A DNA stretch of 64,000 bases, from assembly GCA_900545405.1 (NCBI GenBank), contig UQYT01000004.1:1-64000 (forward strand), in the 5' to 3' direction. How positions within the stretch are numbered: the stretch's first letter is position 1; each line of letters begins with the position of its first letter. This document shows, piece after piece, positions 50,696 through 58,122 of the stretch. The stretch comes from an uncultured Eubacteriales bacterium (lineage in GTDB: Bacteria > Bacillota > Clostridia > Oscillospirales > Oscillospiraceae). Position numbers and translations under genes: made by a program. Below the pieces are notes generated by a model that made no database searches, was not told where the DNA came from, and saw nothing but the letters and a program-made list of their open reading frames with translations.

Positions 50696-50944
50696 ATGAA
50701 GACTGACATCGAGGAGCGGGCTGTCAAGCTCGCGGAGTACATTACCGAAAACCGCGCCACCGTCCGAGCCGCCGCCAAAGCTTTCGGCGTCTCCAAGTCA
50801 ACCGTACACAAGGACATAACCGAGCGGCTGGAGGGCATCAGCCAGGACCTCTACAACGACGTCCGCAAGCTGCTCGACCAGAACAAGTCCGAGCGGCACA
50901 TCCGGGGCGGCATGGCTACGCGCAAGAAATACAAGGGCATATGA
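50696..50944 (+). CDS. spoIIID: Stage III sporulation transcriptional regulator SpoIIID
   Basis: This 82-residue protein has the SpoIIID HTH: ERAVKLAEYITENRATVRAA, AKAFGVSKSTVHKDITERLE, and a basic C-terminus (SERHIRGGMATRKKYKG). SpoIIID activates and represses mother-cell genes with sigma-E and sigma-K during sporulation. Its presence indicates spore-forming ancestry. It stands alone, away from spoIIQ and mreB, with which it often clusters. Confidence 0.95.
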   Translation: MKTDIEERAVKLAEYITENRATVRAAAKAFGVSKSTVHKDITERLEGISQDLYNDVRKLLDQNKSERHIRGGMATRKKYKGI

Positions 50945-50987
50945 AAAAGGCGGGGTCTCCGATTTGGAGACCCCGTCAGGCTTTTTC
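50944..50987. terminator. Bidirectional terminator
   Basis: CGGGGTCTCC / GGAGACCCCG with loop GATTT, with CTTTTT on one side and CCTTTTTC on the other strand. It separates the convergent spoIIID and PHP genes. Confidence 0.82.
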
Positions 50988-51821
50988 CGCCGCCTCGCGC
51001 AGCGCCTCATACCACTCGTCCGGCACGTTCAGCGCGCCGCGGCCGGTGCCGAGGCGGATGTCCGGCTTGTTCTCGCCGTGGAAGTCGCTGCCCCCGCTCG
51101 GCATCAGGCCGTATTTCTCCGCCGCCGCGTCCGCCGTGCGCTCGTCCGCTGCGTCAAAGAGCGGATAGCGTGTCTCGATGGCCAGCAGGCCGCACTCCAC
51201 CGCGCGCGGCAGAAAGCGCTCCAGCCCCGCGGCGTCCAGTTTGAGCAGCGGGTGCGCCAGCACCGGCACCGCGCCGATGCCGCGCAGCAGAGTTATGGCC
51301 TCAAAGGCGTCCGTGCGCTCCGGCGGCACGTAAAAACCCGCGCCGGGGGCCAGCAGCGTCTTGAACGCCTCGGTGATGGAGCTCACATAGCCCAGGCGCA
51401 TCAGCTCCGCGGCAAAGTGCGCGCGGTTTATCGCCGCGTCCGGGTGCGCCGCCCTTATATCCGACAGATGCACCGGATACCCTGCGGCGTTCAGCCTCCG
51501 CTCCAGCGCGAGATTGCTCTCCGCCTTGCTGCGGCGCATCCGCTCCGTGAGCGCCCGGACAGCGCCGTAACCGCTCTCGGGCACAAAGAGGCCCACGATG
51601 TGCAGCTCGGCGTCCTCGAACACCGTTGTGATCTCAGTCCCCGGCACGGCGGCGGTGCGTTTGCCCTCCGCGGCGCGCAGAAAGCGCGGCAGGCCGTCCA
51701 CGTCGTTGTGGTCGCAGAGCGCCACGGCGGTGAGGCCCAGGGCCTCGGCGGCGGAGACTATCTCCTCCGGCGTGCAGGTGCCGTCCGAAAAGGTGGAATG
51801 TGTGTGCAGGTCGCAGCTCAT
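50976..51821 (-). CDS. PHP-domain phosphoesterase (TrpH/RNase AM-like)
   Basis: This 281-residue protein has the metal-binding DLHTHSTFSDGTCTPEEIV, ALCDHNDVDGL and GGSDFHGENKPDIRLG, plus HPLLK. Relatives include the 5'-3' exoribonuclease RNase AM and nucleoside-3',5'-bisphosphate phosphatases. Function within the family not certain. It ends convergently with spoIIID and follows the S4-domain gene. Confidence 0.9.
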   Translation of the reverse strand: MSCDLHTHSTFSDGTCTPEEIVSAAEALGLTAVALCDHNDVDGLPRFLRAAEGKRTAAVPGTEITTVFEDAELHIVGLFVPESGYGAVRALTERMRRSKAESNLALERRLNAAGYPVHLSDIRAAHPDAAINRAHFAAELMRLGYVSSITEAFKTLLAPGAGFYVPPERTDAFEAITLLRGIGAVPVLAHPLLKLDAAGLERFLPRAVECGLLAIETRYPLFDAADERTADAAAEKYGLMPSGGSDFHGENKPDIRLGTGRGALNVPDEWYEALREAAEKA

Positions 51822-51831
51822 GGGCTCCCCC

Positions 51832-52563
51832 CTATCTTCCGTATATGCGCAGGCTCACACGCAGCCGGCCCTTGCGCGTCTCGCCCAGCGCGCCCTCGAA
51901 GCGGAAGCGCCCCAGGCCGCGCACGGACACCATGTCTCCCTCCTCGGGCCGCGAGGAGGCGGAGTGCGCCGGCAGGCCGTTCACGAACACGCGCTCGGCC
52001 TCGAAGAGCCTGGCGCTCTCGGCGCGGGAGAGGTTGAACGCCGCGGAGACCAGCGCGTCCAGTCGCTCCGACGCGGCGGTCAGCCTCGTCTCCTCCGGCG
52101 GGGCGGTGACGCTCTCGGGCAGGCTCTCCGCGCGCCTGACGCGGACGTTGGTGCGGCGCACCTGCGTGAGGCCGTCCTCGATGTGGCCCGCCACGCTCTC
52201 AAGGCAGAACACATACGCCCGGCCCTCCGCGAGCACGATGTCGCCAAGTACGCTCCGGCGCAGGCCGAGGCCCATGAGCGAGCCGAGGTAGTCCCGGTGC
52301 GTCAGCTCCTCGGCAAATTTCGGCGCGGCGGGCGCTATCTCGAGGCAGCAGATGGGCGCGCGCTCGCCGCCGAACACCGCCGCGCGGCGCTCCGCCTCGG
52401 AGTAGCCGCCGTCCAGCACGCAGGGCTCGGCAAGGTGCATGCGGCCGAGCTCCGTCTGCTCGCCGGGCGTGAGAAACTCCGAGAACGTGCATATTCCGCG
52501 GTCATAGGCGCGGCGCGAGAGCTCGGCAAGGCGCTTTTTTGTCAGTTCCAGTTCGTTATCCAA
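51832..52563 (-). CDS. YlmH-type S4-domain RNA-binding protein
   Basis: This 243-residue protein has an N-terminal YlmH-like part (RRAYDRGICTFSEFLTPGEQ, THRDYLGSLMGLGLRRSVLG) and a C-terminal S4 domain (RLDALVSAAFNLSRAESARL, VFVNGLPAHS). YlmH-related proteins act on stalled or recycled ribosomes or in division clusters; here it is outside the dcw cluster. Start TTG 52563 follows AGAGGAG with eight bases; a longer ATG frame exists upstream. Confidence 0.83.
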   Translation of the reverse strand: MDNELELTKKRLAELSRRAYDRGICTFSEFLTPGEQTELGRMHLAEPCVLDGGYSEAERRAAVFGGERAPICCLEIAPAAPKFAEELTHRDYLGSLMGLGLRRSVLGDIVLAEGRAYVFCLESVAGHIEDGLTQVRRTNVRVRRAESLPESVTAPPEETRLTAASERLDALVSAAFNLSRAESARLFEAERVFVNGLPAHSASSRPEEGDMVSVRGLGRFRFEGALGETRKGRLRVSLRIYGR

Positions 52564-52639
52564 GCTGTATGCTCCTCTCCCCCGCTCCCAAGTCATGCCG
52601 CGCCGGGGACGGGCGTAGGCTTTACGGGAGGCGAGGCTT

Positions 52640-54019
52640 TTGCAGGCTTTCATATCCGCCGCGTCGGCGGCGCTCTGGGGCGCGCCCATGGCGGCGCTGC
52701 TCGCGGGTGCGGGCATATTCCTGAGCGTCCGCTGCGGCTTTGTGCAGCTCCGGCACTTTCCGGAGGCGATGCGCCGGACGCTGGGCGGCGTTTTCTCGCG
52801 CGAAGGCACGGCCAAGGGCGCGGTGACGCCCGTGCAGGCCGTCTGCGCCGCGCTGGCGGGCACGGTCGGCACCGGCAACATCGCGGGCGTGGCTCTTGCG
52901 ATAGCCCTCGGCGGGCCGGGCACGCTCTTCTGGCTCTGGCTGACGGCCATACTCGGCATGGCGACAAAGTTTGCCGAGGTAACGCTCGCCGTGCGCTTCC
53001 GCGAGCGCGGAGAGGACGGCCAGTGGCTCGGCGGGCCGATGTACACCATCAAGAACGGCCTCGGCGCGCGGTTCATGCCGCTGGCCAGGGCCTTTGCCCT
53101 CTTCGGGACTCTGGCGGCCTTCGGCATGGGCAGCGCCGTGCAGGGCGCGGAGATATCCGGCGCGGCACGCACGCTGGCGATGGAGCTGCTGCCCGGTCTG
53201 CCGGCCGAGCGGCGCATATTTGCCGTCACGGCCGGGGTGCTGGTGGCGCTCTTTGCGCTCTATGTCCTCTCCGGCGGCATGGGTCGGCTGGGGCGCGTCT
53301 GCGAGGCGCTGGTGCCGCTCATGGGGCTCATCTATATCCTCGCCTGCCTCGCCGTCATCGCGGCGAACGCGGGGAGGCTACCCGGTGTGCTGCGGGATAT
53401 CCTCGTCAGCGCCTTCAGGCCCGAGGCGGTCTGCGGCGGCATAGGGCTGCGCGCGTGCATCGGCTGGGGCGTGCGCCGCGGCGTGTTCTCAAACGAGGCA
53501 GGGCTCGGCTCCGCGCCCATAGCCCACGCCTCCAGCAGCGAGACCGACCCGGTGAGGCAGGGCTTTTTCGGCATATTCGAGGTCTTTGCGGACACCATCA
53601 TCGTATGCACGCTGACGGGCCTCGCGATACTCTGCTCCGGCGCCGCCATACCCTACGGCACTCCGGCCACGCTCTCGCTGTGCGTCTCGGCCTTTGCGGG
53701 CGTGTTCGGCGGGGCGGGCGCGGCGGCGATTCTCTCCGCGTGCATGCTGCTCTTTTCGCTCTCCTCGCTGCTGGGCTGGGGCATGTACGGGCAGCGCTGC
53801 TGCGGTTTTCTGCTCGGCGGGCGCTCGGCGCGGGGCTTTGTGCTGCTCTACGCCCTCACCGCCGTGCTGGGTGCGGCGGGGGCGCGGAGCATGATCTGGG
53901 AGATTGCCGATCTGCTCAACGCCCTAATGGCTCTGCCGAACCTCATCTCGCTCTTTCTGCTCTCCGGCGAGGCCGCGAGGCTCACGCGGGGATATTTCGC
54001 TCAGAGGCAGAGGGAATAG
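52640..54019 (+). CDS. Sodium:alanine (glycine) symporter, AGCS family
   Basis: This 459-residue protein has about ten membrane helices. Signatures are GTVGTGNIAGVALAIALGGP, MATKFAEVTLAVRFRERGED, GGPMYTIKNGLG and NEAGLGSAPIAHASS. It imports alanine or glycine with sodium. Start is TTG 52640 with GGGAGG eight bases upstream. Its 3' end overlaps the convergent alcohol dehydrogenase gene by 19 bases. Confidence 0.93.
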   Translation: MQAFISAASAALWGAPMAALLAGAGIFLSVRCGFVQLRHFPEAMRRTLGGVFSREGTAKGAVTPVQAVCAALAGTVGTGNIAGVALAIALGGPGTLFWLWLTAILGMATKFAEVTLAVRFRERGEDGQWLGGPMYTIKNGLGARFMPLARAFALFGTLAAFGMGSAVQGAEISGAARTLAMELLPGLPAERRIFAVTAGVLVALFALYVLSGGMGRLGRVCEALVPLMGLIYILACLAVIAANAGRLPGVLRDILVSAFRPEAVCGGIGLRACIGWGVRRGVFSNEAGLGSAPIAHASSSETDPVRQGFFGIFEVFADTIIVCTLTGLAILCSGAAIPYGTPATLSLCVSAFAGVFGGAGAAAILSACMLLFSLSSLLGWGMYGQRCCGFLLGGRSARGFVLLYALTAVLGAAGARSMIWEIADLLNALMALPNLISLFLLSGEAARLTRGYFAQRQRE

Positions 54020-55158
54020 ATCTCGCGCACCTCGTCCAGGCCGAGGGGTATGACGCTCGGGAAGGTCTTTTTCCCGTCGTCCGTGCAGCGGCGGCTCATA
54101 TACTCCGCGTCCTCCGCCGTGAGCCCGAAGTCCGAGAGGCGCTCAGGCATCCCGAGGCTGCGGAAAAACTCGCGCGTGGCCACTATGCCGCCCTCAACGG
54201 TGCGCTCGCCCCAGATCTTCTCCGCGTAGCGCTCCAGCCGCTCCGTGAACAGGCCGCGGCGGGCGAAGAACTCCAGATACGCCGGCCACACCACGGCCAG
54301 CCCCGCGCCGTGGGCGATGCGGTCGTCCAGCGCGCTCATCTCGTGCTCGAGTTTGTGCGCCCAGAGCCCGCAGGCCCGGCCCGCGCCAGTCAGCCCGTTG
54401 TGCGAGAGGCTGCCTGCCAGCATCAGCGTCGCGCGGGCCTCATAGTCCCCCGGCTCGGCCATCACCCGGCGTCCGGCGTCTATGACCGAGGTCAGCAGGC
54501 CCTCGGAGATGCGGTCGATGAGCTCGTTATCCGGGTTGGTGCACATGTAGCGCTCCATGGTGTGCATGAGTATGTCCACTATGCCGCAGGCCGTCTGGTA
54601 TGGCGGGAGCGTCATTGTGAGCTCAGGGTCCATTATCGCGAAGAGCGGGCGGTTTTTCTCGCTGCTGAGGCCGCGCTTGACGCCGGTGGCCGTGTTCGTG
54701 AGCACGGCGCTGTCGCTGGTCTCGCTGCCGGTCGCGGCGATCGTAAGCACCACGCCTACGGGCAGGCTGTCCGTGGGCTCGGCGCGGTGTTCGGTGTAGT
54801 CCCAGGGGTCGCGTCCGGTGCGGACGCAGTGCGCGGCCATCTTGGCCGTATCGATGACGCTGCCGCCGCCGACGGCAAGCAGCAGGTCGCTCCCGCGCTC
54901 GCGTGCGAATCCGGCCATCCTGGCGCAGCATTCCGCGGTGGGGTTGGCCTGGATGCCGCCGAACTCGTCATACTCCACCCCGGCCGCGTCCAGCGACGTC
55001 TTTATGCGCTCCAGCAGCCCCGAGCGCACCGCGCTGCCGCCGCCGTAGCAGATGAGCGCCCGCCTGAACCCGCGCCCCGCCGCGATCTCCCCCACCCTGC
55101 CGCACTGCCCGCGTCCAAAGTAGAGCTTGGTGGGTATATAAAGTTCAAAATTGAGCAT
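54001..55158 (-). CDS. Iron-containing alcohol dehydrogenase (butanol dehydrogenase-like)
   Basis: This 385-residue protein has a GGGSVIDTAKMAAH NAD(P)-binding region, ATGSETSDSAVLTN and the metal-binding Asp/His sites in DILMHTMERYM and HKLEHEMSALDD with the His in AHGAGLAVVWPA. It fits the BdhA/YqhD branch of the Fe-dependent family that reduces aldehydes such as butyraldehyde, consistent with the CoA-transferase downstream on the opposite strand. Confidence 0.92.
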   Translation of the reverse strand: MLNFELYIPTKLYFGRGQCGRVGEIAAGRGFRRALICYGGGSAVRSGLLERIKTSLDAAGVEYDEFGGIQANPTAECCARMAGFARERGSDLLLAVGGGSVIDTAKMAAHCVRTGRDPWDYTEHRAEPTDSLPVGVVLTIAATGSETSDSAVLTNTATGVKRGLSSEKNRPLFAIMDPELTMTLPPYQTACGIVDILMHTMERYMCTNPDNELIDRISEGLLTSVIDAGRRVMAEPGDYEARATLMLAGSLSHNGLTGAGRACGLWAHKLEHEMSALDDRIAHGAGLAVVWPAYLEFFARRGLFTERLERYAEKIWGERTVEGGIVATREFFRSLGMPERLSDFGLTAEDAEYMSRRCTDDGKKTFPSVIPLGLDEVREIYSLCL

Positions 55159-55221
55159 TTATTTCACCTCTGACCTGATTATATCGCAAACCGGCCCATG
55201 TTTAAAGCGTTTTCCCAAAAC

Positions 55222-55250
55222 AAAAGGCGACGCCGCAGCGCCGCCTTTTT
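55222..55250. terminator. Orphan bidirectional hairpin
   Basis: AAAAGGCG-CG / CG-CGCCTTTTT with a short loop between two divergently oriented genes (Fe-ADH and CoA-transferase), so no obvious transcript ends here. It may insulate, or end a short antisense or regulatory RNA. Confidence 0.45.
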
Positions 55251-55294
55251 ACTGTTATATGGCGTGTCCAACTGTTTTTATCTGCATCATGCCC

Positions 55295-55323
55295 TTGCCT
55301 TTGGGGCGGTTTCATGCGATAAT
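55295..55323 (+). promoter_or_regulatory. Promoter of the CoA-transferase gene
   Basis: TTGCCT (55295-55300), 17-base spacer, GATAAT (55318-55323). Confidence 0.55.
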
Positions 55324-55363
55324 AAGGTGAAGTACGATTAAATCAACATACGGAGGATGAGAT

Positions 55364-56698
55364 ATGGACTTCATAAGCGAATACAAATCCAAGCTCGGCA
55401 CGCCCGAGGATGCTGCTAAGCTCGTCAAGAGCGGCGACTGGGTCGAATACGGCAACGGCACCACCTTTGCCGTGGAGTGCGACAAGGCCCTGGCGAAGCG
55501 GCGCGACGAGCTCTTTGACGTCAAGTTCCGCGGTCAGATCATGTACGGCCCCATCGAGGTCGCCGAGTGCGACCCCAGCGGCGAGCACTTCTGCTACAAC
55601 GCCTGGCACTGCTCCGGCTACGAGCGCAAGCTGCTCGACAAGGGTCAGGCCTACTTCTCCCCCATGATCTTCCGCAACCTGGCCTGGTATCATAGAGAAT
55701 TCCTGCACGTCAACGTGGCCTATGTCTGCGCCACGCCGATGGACAAGCACGGCTATTTCAACTTCTCCCTCTCCGCCGGCACGGCGCTGGACATGATAGG
55801 CCGCGCGGACGCCATAGTCATCGAGGTCAACGACAAGCTGCCGAAGATCTACGGCGCATACAACGAGTCCATCCACATCTCCGACGTCACCATGGTCGTC
55901 GAGTGCGAGCACGGCCCGGCGCCCACCGTCCCGGCCAAGAAGCCCTCGCCCGAGGACATCCAGATCGCGCAGAACATCATCCCCTACCTCGTCGACGGCG
56001 CGACTCTCCAGCTCGGCATCGGCGGCACGCCCGACGCGCTGGGCTCCATCATCGCGCAGAGCGACCTCAAGGACCTCGGCATGCACACCGAGCTCTGCAC
56101 CGACGGCTTCCTGGACCTTTACAAGGCCGGAAAGCTCACCAACAAGCGCAAGAACATCTTCCCCGGCAAGGGCGTGCTCGGTCTCGCGACCGGCTCCCAG
56201 GCGCTATATGACTGGCTGGACGAGAACCCCGGCGTCATCGCGCTGCCCATAGCCTATGTCAACGACCCCGCCGTCATCGCATCCATGGACAACTTCATCT
56301 CCCTCAACAGCTGCGTCTCCATCGACCTCTACGGCCAGATAAACTCCGAGAGCGCCGGTCTCCGCCACATCTCCGGCACCGGCGGCCAGGTGGACTTCCT
56401 CACCGGCGCGGCCATGTCCAAGGGCGGCAAGAGCTTCATCTGCGTGGCCTCCTCCCGCGTCGGCAAGGACGGCGTGCGCACCTCCAACATCGTGCCGCAC
56501 TTCAACGGAGAGATCGTCACATCCCCGCGCAGCCAGGCCTATTACGTCGCCACCGAGCAGGGCGTTGCGAACCTCGCGGGCCGCACCACCTGGGAGCGGG
56601 CCGAGAGCCTCGTCTCCCTCGCCCACCCCGATTTCCGCGACGAGCTCATCAAGGCCGCCGAGGAGCAGAAGATCTGGAGAAGGTCCAACAAGCGGTAA
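55364..56698 (+). CDS. but: Butyryl-CoA:acetate CoA-transferase (4-hydroxybutyrate/acetyl-CoA transferase family)
   Basis: This 444-residue class I-type CoA-transferase has LGIGGTPDALGSII, GMHTELCTDGFLDLY and the family end ISGTGGQVDFLTGAAMSKGG. Members transfer CoA from butyryl-CoA to acetate, yielding butyrate as the main fermentation acid; some relatives prefer 4-hydroxybutyrate, and sequence alone does not settle this. No other butyrate pathway gene is present. It is a single-gene unit with promoter and terminator. Confidence 0.85.
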   Translation: MDFISEYKSKLGTPEDAAKLVKSGDWVEYGNGTTFAVECDKALAKRRDELFDVKFRGQIMYGPIEVAECDPSGEHFCYNAWHCSGYERKLLDKGQAYFSPMIFRNLAWYHREFLHVNVAYVCATPMDKHGYFNFSLSAGTALDMIGRADAIVIEVNDKLPKIYGAYNESIHISDVTMVVECEHGPAPTVPAKKPSPEDIQIAQNIIPYLVDGATLQLGIGGTPDALGSIIAQSDLKDLGMHTELCTDGFLDLYKAGKLTNKRKNIFPGKGVLGLATGSQALYDWLDENPGVIALPIAYVNDPAVIASMDNFISLNSCVSIDLYGQINSESAGLRHISGTGGQVDFLTGAAMSKGGKSFICVASSRVGKDGVRTSNIVPHFNGEIVTSPRSQAYYVATEQGVANLAGRTTWERAESLVSLAHPDFRDELIKAAEEQKIWRRSNKR

Positions 56699-56714
56699 AC
56701 CGAATATGCACGAC

Positions 56715-56745
56715 AAAAGGGGGCTCCTCTCGGAGCCCCCTTTTT
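56715..56745 (+). terminator. Rho-independent terminator
   Basis: AAAAGGGGGCTCC / GGAGCCCCCTTTTT around TCTC. It ends the CoA-transferase unit. Confidence 0.9.
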
Positions 56746-56755
56746 GCGTCTTATT

Positions 56756-57244
56756 TCACTTGCCCAGGCTCTCATCCAGCGCGCGGCGGACGGCCCGGAA
56801 GATGTTCTCATAGCCCGTGCAGCGGCACAGGTGACCGGCCAGCTGCTTTCGCAGCTCCTCGTCCGTGAGGTCGCGGCCCCGGTTTATCAGCGCCTGCGCC
56901 GACAGTATGAGGCCCGGCGTGCAGAAGCCGCACTGTATCGCGGCCTCCTCCACAAAAGCCTGCTGCAGGGGCGAGAGGCTGCCGTCCGGGTTCGTCAGGC
57001 CGTCCACGGTGAGGATGTCCTTCCCGTCCGCCCAGGCGGCGAGGTAGATGCAGGAGTTGTACGGTTCCCCGTCAATGAGCACCGTGCAGGCCCCGCACTC
57101 ACCCACGTTGCAGCCGCTCTTGACCGAGGTGAGCGAGAAGTCGTCCCGCAAGAGGTCGGTCAGCGAGGCGCGGATGTCCACCATCTTATCCACCGCTCTG
57201 CCGTTTATCGTACAGCGTATGTGCTTATACTGCCGCTCTGTCAT
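56756..57244 (-). CDS. Molybdenum hydroxylase [2Fe-2S] subunit
   Basis: This 162-residue protein has plant-type cluster CNVGECGACTVLIDGEPYNSC and the second cluster AIQCGFCTPGLI with HLCRCTGYENI. It passes electrons between the molybdopterin subunit and the FAD subunit. Start ATG 57244 overlaps the upstream stop by four bases, and GGAGG lies six bases before it. Confidence 0.93.
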   Translation of the reverse strand: MTERQYKHIRCTINGRAVDKMVDIRASLTDLLRDDFSLTSVKSGCNVGECGACTVLIDGEPYNSCIYLAAWADGKDILTVDGLTNPDGSLSPLQQAFVEEAAIQCGFCTPGLILSAQALINRGRDLTDEELRKQLAGHLCRCTGYENIFRAVRRALDESLGK

Positions 57245-58122
57245 ATCGCGCCTCCCGCTCTCTCCACGCTCTCGCGCAGGGCCCTGTATGCGCACTCCTC
57301 CGCTATGTGCTGCCTGAACGCCTTACTGGCGCGCCAGGAGTCGCGCGGGTTTATCTCCGCCACCGCGGCCCTGGCAAAGGCGCGGGCCGTCTCGTCCGTG
57401 CAGGGGGCGCCGGCGAAGGCGGCCTCCGCCTCCGGGCAGCGGCAGGGCACCGGCCCGGCCACGCCGTAGGCTATGCGCACGCGCTCGATGCTCCCGCGGT
57501 CCGGCGCGAGGCGGACGTTCACGGAGCAGCCCAGCGTCGCGATGTCCAGCGCCGTGCGCATGGAGTATTTGATGTAGCGCCCAGACGTGCGCTCCCAGCT
57601 CTCGCGCGGGATGTATATGCCGGTCAGCAGCTCGCCGGGGCGCACGCCGGTGCGGCCGGGGCCGAGGTAGAAGTCCGCTATCGCGATCCGCCGCGCGCCC
57701 TCCGTGCCGGTCAGCTCGACCTCGGCGTCGAAGGCGAAGAGGGTCGGGGCGGTGTCAGCGGAGGTGACGCCGTTGCAGATGTTGCCGCCGACGGTGCCAA
57801 TGTTGCGTATCTGCGGGCTGCCCACCTCGTCCGCCGCCTGGCCCAGCGTGGGGACGTGCTCGCGGATGAGCGCGTCGGCCGTGAGCTCGGAGAAGGTGGT
57901 CAGCGGGCCGATTTTGAGCGTCCCGGCGGCGTCCATGCTCACGCCGCTGAGAGGCGCGATGTCGCGGATGGAGATGAGCTCCGCGCCGGGCATTTTGCCC
58001 TCGCGCAGCTTTATGAGCACGTCCGAGCCGCCCGCGATGACGACGGCCTCGGGGTGCGCGAGCCTCAGCTCCACCGCCTCGGCGACGGTGCGGGCCTCGT
58101 ACAGCGCTTTTATGTCATACAT
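57241..58122 (-). CDS. Molybdenum hydroxylase FAD-binding subunit
   Basis: This 293-residue FAD_binding_5/CO-dehydrogenase flavoprotein family protein has VIAGGSDVLIKLREGKMPG, SISPQIRNIGTVGGN-like GSPQIRNIGTVGGNICNGV and DTAPTLFAFDAEVEL. It transfers electrons to NAD or an acceptor. It overlaps the molybdopterin subunit by eight bases and the 2Fe-2S subunit by four. Confidence 0.93.
   Translation of the reverse strand: MYDIKALYEARTVAEAVELRLAHPEAVVIAGGSDVLIKLREGKMPGAELISIRDIAPLSGVSMDAAGTLKIGPLTTFSELTADALIREHVPTLGQAADEVGSPQIRNIGTVGGNICNGVTSADTAPTLFAFDAEVELTGTEGARRIAIADFYLGPGRTGVRPGELLTGIYIPRESWERTSGRYIKYSMRTALDIATLGCSVNVRLAPDRGSIERVRIAYGVAGPVPCRCPEAEAAFAGAPCTDETARAFARAAVAEINPRDSWRASKAFRQHIAEECAYRALRESVERAGGAI

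Noticed and set aside
51598..55173. A 1191-residue open frame on the + strand crossing several genes
   Set aside because: It runs antisense to and out of frame with recognised genes (PHP, S4, Fe-ADH), contains the AGCS region in a wrong frame and shows Arg/Ala/Gly-rich low-complexity typical of GC-rich shadow frames.
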